Position numbers and translations under genes: made by a program. Shown piece by piece: positions 16,513-25,434 of a stretch of 64,000 nucleotides of DNA (positions within the stretch are counted from its first letter, which is position 1; each line of letters starts with the position of its first letter). Under the pieces are notes generated by a model. That model had not been told where the DNA came from. It was given only the letters and a program-made list of their open reading frames with translations, and made no database searches. The stretch comes from Flavobacteriaceae bacterium UBA4166 (lineage in GTDB: Bacteria; Bacteroidota; Bacteroidia; Flavobacteriales; Flavobacteriaceae): the NCBI GenBank assembly GCA_002379985.1, contig DFVG01000037.1:21765-85764 (forward strand). The letters are read 5' to 3'.

Positions 16513-18120
16513 TCATGGAGCGTCGTATCCCTTCTTTTTTAATTCTCTTAGGGCAGCGCGATGCATGTCTTCTGAATATCCGAGTTCCTTGTAGTTCTTT
16601 GCGATGTCCTGTAGTTGTGTCGCGTCTCTTGACATGATCAAAGCCTTTTCCTGTTGGGTTAGAATGATGGGTGGACCTTCCGGTTCTTCCTCCTCTTTCT
16701 TCTTCAGGAAATTAAGACGTTGCATAAAGCTGTCAAAATCAAATACACCTTGATCGGTCGTGGCGCGATAGGTTAGCCATATTCCCAGCGGAAGCATGAT
16801 CACTGTACTAAGCCAAGAAGCAATGAACGGATGCATGGTTCCATCTTCGGCACTGTTTTTCGCAAATATTCCGATAAAGTGATACGTAAGAAATAAGAGC
16901 ACGGCGACCACCATGGGGAGTCCCATTCCCCCTTTACGAATAATAGCCCCCAAAGGAGCTCCTACAAAGAAGAGGATGATACAGGCTACGGCAAGGGCAT
17001 ACTTTTCATGTAAGGCGATCTCATGCTTGTTGATGCGCTTCGTAGTTTCTTTAAACTCTTGTTTTTTATTTTTTACCGATTGTAAGGTGCCCCGCACACT
17101 ATTTAGTGCTGTGTTGATCACCTCGGTTTGACGCCTCTTATTGAGAACATCTGTTACCATCGTGACCGGTTCTTCGCTTTTCATAGGGACAGTGTTCTCG
17201 TTATCCGGAAGTTTGAGTGCACCGCTGCGTGTATACATATTATCAGCAAATTGTTGGATATCCCTAGTATACGAGCGTGATAGCGTATCGATCTCTACAA
17301 ACAGTTCACTGATCTTATACATATTATGACTGCTTATATTGTTCTGTTTATCGACGTCCTTATTATTAATCTCTGTCAGGTCAATATTGATGGTGTTCTG
17401 TTTGAAAGCGCTTTTGGCAAACGGACGCCGACGTTGTTTTTGGCTATTTTCTACTTGAACATCTTCGTAATAGTTTCCGTCATTCAGAATCAGTGATAAA
17501 GTATTGCTGCCCTCTTCACTGGCTAGCTCTCCATTATCCGCTACAATCACCGTAAAATTACCGCTAGGTTTCTTAGGGTTTTTCTTATGAATGATCACAT
17601 CGTGTAAAAACTGATCATTATCCCCGCTCTTTTCGCTTACTTTGATATTAATGTTGTCGCCTACTTGGCTAAATTGTCCTTCGGCGATGACCATGGAAGG
17701 TTTGAACTGAGAAATATTTCGTCGTAAATTCTGCCACTTATATTCAGAATAGGGAATCACATTGTTGGCAAAAAAGAAGGCAGTGATGGCTAATAGCAAG
17801 ATAAATACCATGAGGCTTCGCATCGCACGTTGTAGGGAAATTCCTGTCGACTTCATCGCAGCGAACTCATACTTTTCAGAAAAATTTCCGAAGACCATGA
17901 GCGAAGTCACCAAGATGGTGAGCGGAAGTACTAAGGGTATTAATCGTGGCGAAACGTACCAAAGGAATTTCAGAATGATCCAAACATCCAAATCCTTGCC
18001 CGCCAGTTCGCTAATGTATAGCCAGATGGTTTGCAGCACAAAAATGAACATTAAAATAATGAAGACGCTGATAAACGTCTTCAAATAACTCACTAATATG
18101 TAGCGATCCAGTATTTTCAC
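16513..18120 (-). CDS. LptF/LptG family permease
   Basis: 535 residues, YjgP/YjgQ family inner-membrane component of the lipopolysaccharide export ABC transporter. Three N-terminal helices (start MKILDRYILVSYLKTF) and the FSEKYEFAAMKSTGIS coupling region precede a long periplasmic domain (about 115-370). Three C-terminal helices and a cytosolic tail follow. In flavobacteria the single gene of this type sits after lolA, as here, so it serves LPS transport. Whether it equals LptF or LptG cannot be decided by eye. Confidence 0.88.
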   Translation of the reverse strand: MKILDRYILVSYLKTFISVFIILMFIFVLQTIWLYISELAGKDLDVWIILKFLWYVSPRLIPLVLPLTILVTSLMVFGNFSEKYEFAAMKSTGISLQRAMRSLMVFILLLAITAFFFANNVIPYSEYKWQNLRRNISQFKPSMVIAEGQFSQVGDNINIKVSEKSGDNDQFLHDVIIHKKNPKKPSGNFTVIVADNGELASEEGSNTLSLILNDGNYYEDVQVENSQKQRRRPFAKSAFKQNTINIDLTEINNKDVDKQNNISSHNMYKISELFVEIDTLSRSYTRDIQQFADNMYTRSGALKLPDNENTVPMKSEEPVTMVTDVLNKRRQTEVINTALNSVRGTLQSVKNKKQEFKETTKRINKHEIALHEKYALAVACIILFFVGAPLGAIIRKGGMGLPMVVAVLLFLTYHFIGIFAKNSAEDGTMHPFIASWLSTVIMLPLGIWLTYRATTDQGVFDFDSFMQRLNFLKKKEEEEPEGPPIILTQQEKALIMSRDATQLQDIAKNYKELGYSEDMHRAALRELKKKGYDAP

Positions 18121-18130
18121 CTAAGCGAAC

Positions 18131-18793
18131 TTAATCCAACTCGTTGATGTAGTAGCCTTCGTTTTTATATTTGGCCGTGTCAAAGGTAAACAAGGTATTT
18201 GACAATGGCTGATTGGTTTTAAACGAATTTACTGTAAGTGTATATTTGGTACCTTTCGCATCTGTTTGGATCAATTTATAGATGTGCTTTGTCTGTACAT
18301 CGATGCCCAATAAAATATTTTTGATCTCAGCATTGCTGTCGATAGGCGTTAATCTGATGAATTGTATTTTTCGCCCCTTGACGTTTTCTACAATATCTTT
18401 CTTGTAGGTATATCCTTTCTCGTAAAAGGTCAACATTTTAGAAGGCGTAATAGCCTTATCATCATTGGGATCGTAAGAGGAGATGGTCACCTCTTCATCT
18501 TCAGGAACGATGGTGTACATTTTTTTTCCGTCGAAAAGGGTTGTGCTCCCCATCATGTTCAAAAGGTATTTGTTTCCGCTAAGGATCACATCACCACGCG
18601 CATCTTGATTGACGCCTTCTTTGGAATTGTGAAGATTGTATTTAAAATCGATCGTAATATTGTTGTACGACTTTACCTTGCTGCTAACCTCATTGAGCAT
18701 CGTTTTAGCGTCTTGTGCGAACGCCGAAAATGATCCTACGATCATCAAAATGCTCACGGCAAAAAGTTTCCATTTAGTTGTCATTGCTTTCAT
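18131..18793 (-). CDS. LolA-like outer membrane lipoprotein carrier protein
   Basis: 220 residues with a signal peptide (cleavage after SAFAQ). LolA fold: SSKVKSYNNITIDFKYNL, GDVILSGNKYLL, YTIVPEDEEVTI and a C-terminal strand-rich half. Carries lipoproteins across the periplasm. Two ATGs, at 18793 and 18784, are possible starts; both overlap the end of ftsK (stop at 18774), so the two genes are co-transcribed and probably coupled. Confidence 0.85.
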   Translation of the reverse strand: MKAMTTKWKLFAVSILMIVGSFSAFAQDAKTMLNEVSSKVKSYNNITIDFKYNLHNSKEGVNQDARGDVILSGNKYLLNMMGSTTLFDGKKMYTIVPEDEEVTISSYDPNDDKAITPSKMLTFYEKGYTYKKDIVENVKGRKIQFIRLTPIDSNAEIKNILLGIDVQTKHIYKLIQTDAKGTKYTLTVNSFKTNQPLSNTLFTFDTAKYKNEGYYINELD

Positions 18794-21158
18794 TTTGTAG
18801 TAGTTGATTTAGTGCTTCAATCGTTGGAACTAAAACTTGTCTCGCTTTGCTGCCTTCAAACGGACCCACAATGCCTGCTGCTTCGAGTTGGTCTATGATG
18901 CGACCGGCACGATTATATCCTAATTTGAGTTTACGCTGAAGTAAAGAGGCCGATCCTTGTTGAGCGATCACCAGTACTTCTGCAGCTTCACGGAACAATT
19001 TATCACGTTCCTCGATAATATCATCAAGAGTTGTGCCACCTTCTTCACCCACGTACTCCGGAAGCATATGCGCATCAGGGTAGGCTTTCTGAGAGCCAAT
19101 GTAATCGGTGATATCTGAAACTTCAGGAGTATCTACAAATGCACATTGTAAGCGTGTCAGGTCATTTCCTTGGGTATACAACATGTCACCCCGGCCAATC
19201 AACTGATCGGCCCCAGCACTGTCTAAAATGGTGCGTGAATCGATCTTACTTGTTACCCGAAAAGCGACACGCGCCGGGAAGTTGGCTTTGATGATCCCCG
19301 TAATCACGTTTACCGAAGGACGCTGTGTTGCAATGATCAAGTGAATCCCAATGGCTCGCGCTAATTGTGCCAATCGGGCTATAGGGGTTTCTACCTCTTT
19401 TCCTGCGGTCATGATCAAATCAGCAAATTCGTCGATCACGAGTACGATATAGGGCAGAAAACGATGGCCATCGTTGGGGTTGAGTTTGCGTTTCTTGAAT
19501 TTGGTATTGTATTCTTTGATGTTTCTACACATCGCATCTTTCAACAGATCGTAGCGTTCGTCCATCTCGATACAAAGCGAGTTCAGTGTATTGATCACTT
19601 TATTGGTATCGGTAATGATGGCCTCTTCCGTGTCCGGCAATTTTGCCAAATAATGCCGTTCGATCTTATTGAAAAGTGTCAGCTCTACTTTTTTAGGGTC
19701 TACCAACACAAATTTCACTTCCGCCGGGTGTTTTTTGTAGAGTAGGGAAGTGAGGATGGCATTTAATCCCACTGATTTCCCTTGTCCGGTGGCTCCTGCC
19801 ATCAGCAAGTGCGGCATTTTAGCCAAATCTACCACAAAGGTCTCGTTGCTAATGGTTTTTCCTAAGGCAAGCGGAAGTTGCATTTCAGCGTTTTGGAACT
19901 TCTGTGATGCAATGACAGAACGCATGGAAACAATCTTAGGTTTTTTATTCGGAACCTCAATACCAATGGTGCCGCGTCCCGGAATAGGTGCGATAATTCG
20001 AATTCCTAAGGCGGAAAGAGATAAGGCAATATCATCTTCTAGATTTTTGATCTTCGAAATACGAATTCCCGCTTCCGGAATAATTTCATACAAGGTAACC
20101 GTAGGCCCTACGGTAGCTTTAATATTTTGAATGCCAATCTTATAATTATTCAGGGTTTGAACGATTCGGTTCTTATTTTCTTCCAGTTCTTCCTGATTGA
20201 TCGTAATTCCTTTTCCTGCCGTATAATCTTTGAGCAAATCAATGGTAGGGAATTTAAAATTACTCAACTCTAGAGTGGGGTCGAACTCCCCAAAATCTTC
20301 TACCAACTTTTTGCTCATGTTCTCTTCCACCGCCTCTTCTTCCGGAGCTTCTTCTACTTCCATGGTGATGTCTTCTTCGGAAGTGTCGCTTGTTTTCAAA
20401 TGGGGTTCCGGGATGTCATCATGTTCTTCGGAAGTTACTTCCATGGGTGTGGTTACCGGCGCTGTTTCTTCCACAGAAGCTACCACCGTTTTTTCGTAAT
20501 CGGTTTGATCTGGGGTTTCTTCGGAAGCAGTTGCTGTTTCCGAAGCAAAATCCTCAGAAATTTCTTTACGTGTTCTTTGCAGGGCTGCACCTACTTTCTC
20601 AGGTGTCAGTTTCAGACGAACCACTAAATATACGATCGCTAGGAAGGTGAGTACAAGTATGGCACCTGTGAGTCCTAGATAATCTTGAAGCCAATCGTTC
20701 GCTTCAAAACCAACCACGCCGCTTAATAGTGAATTGTTTTCCGAAAAGAAACCAAAAAAAGTAGCGATCCAAAGCATTACTAGTAATCCCCAAAACCAAA
20801 ATTTGATCAATGCTTTCTTACGATAGTCGAAAAAATAGTACACCCCGGTGAGTGTCACGAGCGCTGCCAAGATAAATGCAGCCACGCCAAACCCTCTGTA
20901 CACAAAGAAGTGGCCTACCGTATTTCCAAATTTGTTCATCCAATTTTCGGCTTGGACCTCACGTGCCGTAGCCATGCCTACTTCACTTTGGTCGGCTTGC
21001 CAGGAAAAAAAATAGGAGAAAAATGAAAGTAGGAGCGCAAGGCCTAAAAAGAATAAAAATCCACCCAAAACAATCTTTTGTTGTTTTGAAAGTGACAGCG
21101 AAATCTTTTTCCGTGGGGTAGTGGATTTTTTAGAGGTTTTCTTCTTTTTTCGCGCCAT
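18774..21158 (-). CDS. ftsK: DNA translocase FtsK
   Basis: 794 residues. A basic N-terminus and four transmembrane helices (about 25-185) are followed by an acidic Glu/Thr-rich linker (about 200-290), much shorter than in E. coli. The RecA-like motor has Walker A GATGQGKS and Walker B LVIDEFADL, and a C-terminal winged-helix gamma domain (YNRAGRIIDQLEAAGIVG) reads KOPS-type sites. Pumps chromosome termini through the division septum. First gene of the FtsK-LolA-LptF/G-RibB run typical of flavobacteria. Confidence 0.95.
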   Translation of the reverse strand: MARKKKKTSKKSTTPRKKISLSLSKQQKIVLGGFLFFLGLALLLSFFSYFFSWQADQSEVGMATAREVQAENWMNKFGNTVGHFFVYRGFGVAAFILAALVTLTGVYYFFDYRKKALIKFWFWGLLVMLWIATFFGFFSENNSLLSGVVGFEANDWLQDYLGLTGAILVLTFLAIVYLVVRLKLTPEKVGAALQRTRKEISEDFASETATASEETPDQTDYEKTVVASVEETAPVTTPMEVTSEEHDDIPEPHLKTSDTSEEDITMEVEEAPEEEAVEENMSKKLVEDFGEFDPTLELSNFKFPTIDLLKDYTAGKGITINQEELEENKNRIVQTLNNYKIGIQNIKATVGPTVTLYEIIPEAGIRISKIKNLEDDIALSLSALGIRIIAPIPGRGTIGIEVPNKKPKIVSMRSVIASQKFQNAEMQLPLALGKTISNETFVVDLAKMPHLLMAGATGQGKSVGLNAILTSLLYKKHPAEVKFVLVDPKKVELTLFNKIERHYLAKLPDTEEAIITDTNKVINTLNSLCIEMDERYDLLKDAMCRNIKEYNTKFKKRKLNPNDGHRFLPYIVLVIDEFADLIMTAGKEVETPIARLAQLARAIGIHLIIATQRPSVNVITGIIKANFPARVAFRVTSKIDSRTILDSAGADQLIGRGDMLYTQGNDLTRLQCAFVDTPEVSDITDYIGSQKAYPDAHMLPEYVGEEGGTTLDDIIEERDKLFREAAEVLVIAQQGSASLLQRKLKLGYNRAGRIIDQLEAAGIVGPFEGSKARQVLVPTIEALNQLLQNESNDN

Positions 21159-21262
21159 GCGGAATCGGTAGGTTTTTCAACAAAAATACAATAATGTAAC
21201 GGTACAAGCTACATAAATATTTTGAAAAGGCAATCGATTTGCGGTCGCATGACGCCGCTTTT

Positions 21263-22255
21263 TTAGTCGGAAAAATGATATGCTATGAGTAATTTTTCGT
21301 GATCCCGCCACCGCACCCAACCCTGCGTACTAGTTTGCTGCTTGTCGTTACGGACTGCCACTTGTAGCCAATCCCCTTGCACCGCTAGCGGTATTAGGCG
21401 TTCATAAGCTTCAGAAAGCAACCCGCTATGAGCAAGTGGTTTTAACCGAAGTGATTGCGGGTGTTCCGCCAAAAGTGTTATAGCATTTAGCTGTAGGAGA
21501 AATTCAGGCCAATGAAGTAGCTTTCCTTTGTTTTTATCGAGATAGGTGATTTGCCCGGTCTTCTGATTCACTACTACTTTTACGAAGTCATGCCCTTCTG
21601 CAATGACTTTAAAATAAAATTCTCCGTGAGGCGTATGGTGATATTCAGGCCATAGATAGGGTGGGGCACTTTTCAGCACAAAGCCACCAGATGGGTCCTG
21701 TTGCAGCGCAATACTATCTTGCGGGAGGTGTTCTGCTACGCCTTTTTCCCAATTGATATTTCCGTAGAAATAACAATGAGGATACTCATAAAAGTTGGGC
21801 TTAAAAAATCCGAGTCCGATTTCAACGCCATCTAAACCTTTCAACGATTTTTTCTTGGGAAGTAAGTTCTTTCTGGTATTGATCTTGGCCGGAGCCAACA
21901 TCGAAATAGGTTCTGTAGACGATCTCTCGATACGCTCTTTTTCGGAAGGCATTTGCTCTTGATTGCGCTGCAGATAGCGATAATGCGTAACGCCATAACC
22001 AATTCCTAAGAATAGCAACAATATCCAATTCAACCGAACGATCCATTTGTGAACCACATGATAGGCAATGATAAAAGAGCTGAGAAAGGCCAATCCACCA
22101 AACAATACTCCATAGCCCAAAACGATTGCGCCACCAGCCAAGCCTTGGTTCTTTCCTGCGCCGATCGCCCCGGCAAAAAACAACCCTAGGAGAAAGAACA
22201 CCAGAGCGGTTAGGATATAGAATACAATGCTCGCCGGCTTCAAGAGTTTTTTCAT
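21263..22255 (-). CDS. unrecognised membrane protein with C-terminal SH3-like domain
   Basis: 330 residues, family not recognised. Three or four hydrophobic segments in the first 110 residues are followed by a linker and an extracytoplasmic domain of about 190 residues. Its C-terminal 120 residues parallel the neighbouring 213-residue protein: VNQKTGQITYLDKNKG...LLHWPEFLLQ and GDWLQVAV...GWVRWRDHEKLLI. Third gene of the von Willebrand operon, one base after its paralogue. The GDW...GW.RW pattern resembles bacterial SH3 domains (inference). Confidence 0.65.
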   Translation of the reverse strand: MKKLLKPASIVFYILTALVFFLLGLFFAGAIGAGKNQGLAGGAIVLGYGVLFGGLAFLSSFIIAYHVVHKWIVRLNWILLLFLGIGYGVTHYRYLQRNQEQMPSEKERIERSSTEPISMLAPAKINTRKNLLPKKKSLKGLDGVEIGLGFFKPNFYEYPHCYFYGNINWEKGVAEHLPQDSIALQQDPSGGFVLKSAPPYLWPEYHHTPHGEFYFKVIAEGHDFVKVVVNQKTGQITYLDKNKGKLLHWPEFLLQLNAITLLAEHPQSLRLKPLAHSGLLSEAYERLIPLAVQGDWLQVAVRNDKQQTSTQGWVRWRDHEKLLIAYHFSD

Positions 22256-22256
22256 G

Positions 22257-22898
22257 TTAAGAAAGTAAGTTATGCCGAATAAGTAATCGCCCGTCTTTGC
22301 GCCAACGAATCCAGCCTGTGTCTCCGGTAGGGTTGAAATCGTTGTCTAGAATGGCTACTTCCATCCAATCGCCTGCCACAAATTTGGGTCGAAAGAAGGT
22401 GTTTCGGTCGTAAATTCTCCCGGCCGATTTAATTTTAGGATCGTCATAGACCTTTTGGCCCTCTTGATCAAATTCTACCGAATGCATGTTCAATAAAAAT
22501 TCAGCCCAAGAAACAAACTCCCCGATATGGCGTGATATATAGACGGTCTTTCCGGTGGTTTCATTGGCGATGATTTCAACATAATCGGTGCCTAGTCTCT
22601 TCACTCCAATGTAAAAGATACCATAATCTAGTTTGTCATAGATGGGCTCAAACCATTGTGGGGCATAGTCGATCACCATATTGTATCCCAATTTCTTCAA
22701 TGTAATGCTGTCAATAGGTTTTTCTTGTCCGGGTAATTTCACCGACAAAGAAGCTTCGTCGTACAAATAAAGAGTATGACCTTCTGAGAATTGAGGAGCG
22801 AAAAACCCGATGGGCAAGGGTCTGTTTTGAGCGTACCCAATGCCAATAATCAAGAATGCTGTTATGGAAATAATGTATTTTTTTCGTAGTAACTTCAT
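22257..22898 (-). CDS. unrecognised exported protein, paralogue of its downstream neighbour
   Basis: 213 residues with a signal peptide (cleavage near GYAQN). No known family recognised. The C-terminal 120 residues (ANETTGKTVYISRHIGEFVSWAE... and GDWMEVAI...GWIRWRKDGRLLI) match those of the next gene, so the pair arose by duplication. It shares one base with the end of the von Willebrand gene, and the next gene starts one base after its stop: a tight three-gene operon driven by the palindrome-linked promoter at 24.3 kb. Confidence 0.68.
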   Translation of the reverse strand: MKLLRKKYIISITAFLIIGIGYAQNRPLPIGFFAPQFSEGHTLYLYDEASLSVKLPGQEKPIDSITLKKLGYNMVIDYAPQWFEPIYDKLDYGIFYIGVKRLGTDYVEIIANETTGKTVYISRHIGEFVSWAEFLLNMHSVEFDQEGQKVYDDPKIKSAGRIYDRNTFFRPKFVAGDWMEVAILDNDFNPTGDTGWIRWRKDGRLLIRHNLLS

Positions 22899-24292
22899 TA
22901 GTTGTAGGTTATTTTTTCAGAATGGTTTTCACCTTTTTTTAGTACGTATTTGAAGGTGCGTTTTGGCTTGCTCTTGTTGACACCTAAGGGTGTCACTACA
23001 AATTCGTAGGTACCCGGGTTCAGAAGAAATTTAATTCCCCGATTATAGGTGCGTCCCCCTGCAACATGTTTAGCAGCATCAAGGTCGGTTACCGTCACCA
23101 TCGAATCAATATCTTCTCCGTTCCATAAGACGTTCAGGGAAACCGTCCCGGTAGTAAAGTCGTATTTCACAGGAGTTGTCTTTGCGCCGGTAACAACGAC
23201 ATTCTTAATTTCGGTCACCGTGTGCATTCCTTCCATTTGAAGGGCTTGAATTTTAAGATCGTAGGTCCCCGGGTTGACTTCCAGTTCTTTTGTACGGCCG
23301 TAGGTGCGCCCCCCGCTAATGCGTTCTCCCTGTTTATTAAGCACAGAGACCGTAGCGTCCCATCCTTCGTCGTTGTTAGTAATCAGAACGGCCATTTTCC
23401 CACCGTCAAAGCTAATGGTGCGCTCTGTTTTTTGATCTTCTAGACTTTTTTCACCGGTGATGGTAATTGCTTCTACGCTACTACCCAGCGGATAGGCCAC
23501 AAGATCGTAAGTACCCTCCGGAAGATACATATAGCGGGTTTCCCCATACGTTCGTAGGGAACCCATTTCTTCGTCTGTTCCGGCTTTATAAGCTTTTACA
23601 TAAGCATCGATCGCTTCTCCATTCTTCGTGGCAAAAACTCCAAAATTACCTTCACGTTTATCGATGGTTTCTGCCACGGCTTCATTCATTACTTCGGTTA
23701 GTCCTGTAGCGTCTGCCGCGTCATAATAGTTTCCTTCCCCTGCCTCGGCTGCACATTTTAGTTGTTCGGTTTCACTTTCCTTCAAACCAAAACCAACAAT
23801 ATGTAACTTAAAATCGATTCCTTCTTTTTTTGCTGCGGAAACAACATCACAGATATTTCCGTCACAGGATTCAATACCATCTGTAATGAGAATGATGGTA
23901 GCTTTTTCTTTGGACTTACGCAATTGGTCGATCACTAGTGCTGCGGAATAGGCGAGTGGTGTTTTGCCTAGCGGTTTAATACTTTTTATCGCCGAAGTAA
24001 CACTAGTTTTAGAAGCGTTGTTTAGTGGAACAAGCGTTTCCACGTCCTTACAATCTCCCTTTTGACGATGCCCATATGCCACTAATCCAATTTGCTGTGC
24101 TTCGGCTAATGTAGAAATTGAAGAAGATAAAACTTCCGAAGCGATTTCCATTTTGGTCTTTCCGCTCATCTGTCCCCACATGGAACCGCTGGCATCATAA
24201 ATAAACATGATTGGAGCCGTTTCTCCGCCATTTTGGGCCCAAAGGGTGGGCATGGCAATCGAAAGCAATAGGAGTAGTATCGCTTTTTTCAT
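22898..24292 (-). CDS. exported von Willebrand factor type A domain protein
   Basis: 464 residues. Signal peptide (cleavage near LWAQN), then a VWA domain (about 30-215) with a complete MIDAS: DASGSMWGQ, a later Thr (PLGKTPLAYS) and ITDGIESCDG. The C-terminal half holds three similar beta units containing GGRTYGR/TY...NPGTYD (YGETRYMYLPEGTYDL, GGRTYGRTKELEVNPGTYDL, GGRTYNRGIKFLLNPGTYEF). Metal-dependent ligand binding in the periplasm or at the surface. ATG 24292 is chosen over a TTG nine bases upstream. First gene of a three-gene operon whose promoter carries the ACCCAATTGGGT palindrome. Confidence 0.82.
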   Translation of the reverse strand: MKKAILLLLLSIAMPTLWAQNGGETAPIMFIYDASGSMWGQMSGKTKMEIASEVLSSSISTLAEAQQIGLVAYGHRQKGDCKDVETLVPLNNASKTSVTSAIKSIKPLGKTPLAYSAALVIDQLRKSKEKATIILITDGIESCDGNICDVVSAAKKEGIDFKLHIVGFGLKESETEQLKCAAEAGEGNYYDAADATGLTEVMNEAVAETIDKREGNFGVFATKNGEAIDAYVKAYKAGTDEEMGSLRTYGETRYMYLPEGTYDLVAYPLGSSVEAITITGEKSLEDQKTERTISFDGGKMAVLITNNDEGWDATVSVLNKQGERISGGRTYGRTKELEVNPGTYDLKIQALQMEGMHTVTEIKNVVVTGAKTTPVKYDFTTGTVSLNVLWNGEDIDSMVTVTDLDAAKHVAGGRTYNRGIKFLLNPGTYEFVVTPLGVNKSKPKRTFKYVLKKGENHSEKITYN

Positions 24293-24334
24293 AATTGACA
24301 AGTTTGGTTGTTCTAATGTAATAAATTATCAGAA

Positions 24335-24379
24335 CAAACTTACTTTCAGGCAGTTGGCTTGTCAATTACCCAATTGGGT
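24335..24379 (-). promoter_or_regulatory. operator 1 and promoter of the von Willebrand operon
   Basis: Perfect palindrome ACCCAATTGGGT (24368-24379). Reading on the minus strand, two bases (AA) are followed by TTG (24365-24363), exactly 20 bases and TAAGTTTG (24342-24335), a full Bacteroidota promoter. The palindrome abuts the -33 element, the usual place for an activator. The ATG is 42 bases further on. Confidence 0.75.
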
Positions 24380-24400
24380 GATTTCCGAAAAAAAGAGAAA

Positions 24401-24760
24401 TTAAAACTTAGGAATATAGATGATTGCTGCAATAACAATGGCTGCTATGGCTGCAAAGAACACGGCACCTGCAGCGACGTCTTTGATATAGCCAATTTTA
24501 TTGTGGAAGTCGGGATGAATAAAATCAGCAATTTCTTCAGCAGCGGTATTCAGCCCTTCAATCCCCATGACTAAACCAATAGCCAACACTTGCAGCATCC
24601 ACTCGGTTGTAGAAATTTCAAAATAAAACCCGGCGATGGTTACTAGAACGGCAATAATGCTCTGAACCTGAATACTAGGTTCATTCTTGAGAAGTTTAAT
24701 AGCGCCAATGAAAGCGTACCGAAATCCTTTAAGGCGCTTGCCGAGGTAGGAATCCCACAT
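24401..24760 (-). CDS. dgkA: diacylglycerol kinase family protein (DgkA/undecaprenol kinase type)
   Basis: 119-residue trimeric-type lipid kinase of the inner membrane: an amphipathic N-terminus (RLKGFRYAFIGAIKLLKNE), three helices, and the active-site motifs EGLNTAAEEIADF and IKDVAAGAVFFAA. Phosphorylates diacylglycerol or undecaprenol. Its ATG shares one base with the thiol peroxidase stop, so the two form an operon. Confidence 0.9.
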   Translation of the reverse strand: MWDSYLGKRLKGFRYAFIGAIKLLKNEPSIQVQSIIAVLVTIAGFYFEISTTEWMLQVLAIGLVMGIEGLNTAAEEIADFIHPDFHNKIGYIKDVAAGAVFFAAIAAIVIAAIIYIPKF

Positions 24761-25260
24761 TAGAGCAGCACTTTTAATGCTTCTAGATAGTCGGGTTCAT
24801 CAGCTATTTCCGGAACTTGTTGCGAGTGGATCACCGTACCTTCTTCGTCTAGCACTACGACTGCTCTGGAGTGAAAGCCTTTCATCGCTCCGCTCGTCAT
24901 GGTAACCCCGTAGGTGTCCCCAAAACTTCCATCGATGACGTCAGAAAGGTTGATCACCTTCTCGGTTCCTTCATCGTCGGCAAAGCGTTTTTGAGCAAAC
25001 GGCGTATCTCTTGATATGCATAATATTTTTGTGTTATCGAGCTCTCCCGCTTTTTCGTTGAATTTCCGAACGGACGTAGCACAAACATTGGTGTCAATAC
25101 TCGGAAAGATATTTAATATCACTCGAGAACCTTTAAAGTCGTTTAAAGATTTCGTGGACAAATCTTGTGATTTTAGAGAGAAATCAGGTGCCTTTTCTCC
25201 TTCCTTTGGAAGTTGTCCTACGGTATTGATCTGTTCTCCTCCTAATGTGATTGTTGCCAT
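24760..25260 (-). CDS. tpx: thiol peroxidase (atypical 2-Cys peroxiredoxin)
   Basis: 166 residues. Tpx signature: an N-terminal NTVGQLPKEGEKAPDFSL and the peroxidatic cysteine in PSIDTNVCATSVRKFN, with the resolving cysteine in ILCISRDTPFAQKRF. Reduces lipid and hydrogen peroxides with thioredoxin. Divergent from the OmpA-family gene; the intergenic region holds operator 2, whose promoter points away from tpx. Confidence 0.95.
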   Translation of the reverse strand: MATITLGGEQINTVGQLPKEGEKAPDFSLKSQDLSTKSLNDFKGSRVILNIFPSIDTNVCATSVRKFNEKAGELDNTKILCISRDTPFAQKRFADDEGTEKVINLSDVIDGSFGDTYGVTMTSGAMKGFHSRAVVVLDEEGTVIHSQQVPEIADEPDYLEALKVLL

Positions 25261-25355
25261 GATGGTACGTTTTTTAGTCTTACAAAAGTAACGATTCGAA
25301 GTCAGTTAAGCAGTCGGTTTTTGTGAATCCTAGCTGTTAAGAAAATGATAAAATT

Positions 25356-25400
25356 ACCCAGTTGGGTGATTGACAGTAGTTTATGATGGGCATAGCTTTG
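25356..25400 (+). promoter_or_regulatory. operator 2 and promoter of the OmpA-family operon
   Basis: ACCCAGTTGGGT (25356-25367), two bases (GA), TTG (25370-25372), exactly 20 bases, then TAGCTTTG (25393-25400). Same geometry, base for base, as operator 1. The ATG of the OmpA-family gene is 34 bases further on. Confidence 0.75.
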
Positions 25401-25434
25401 TCCTCACAATTAACTCCCGCTAAAATTTTACATT

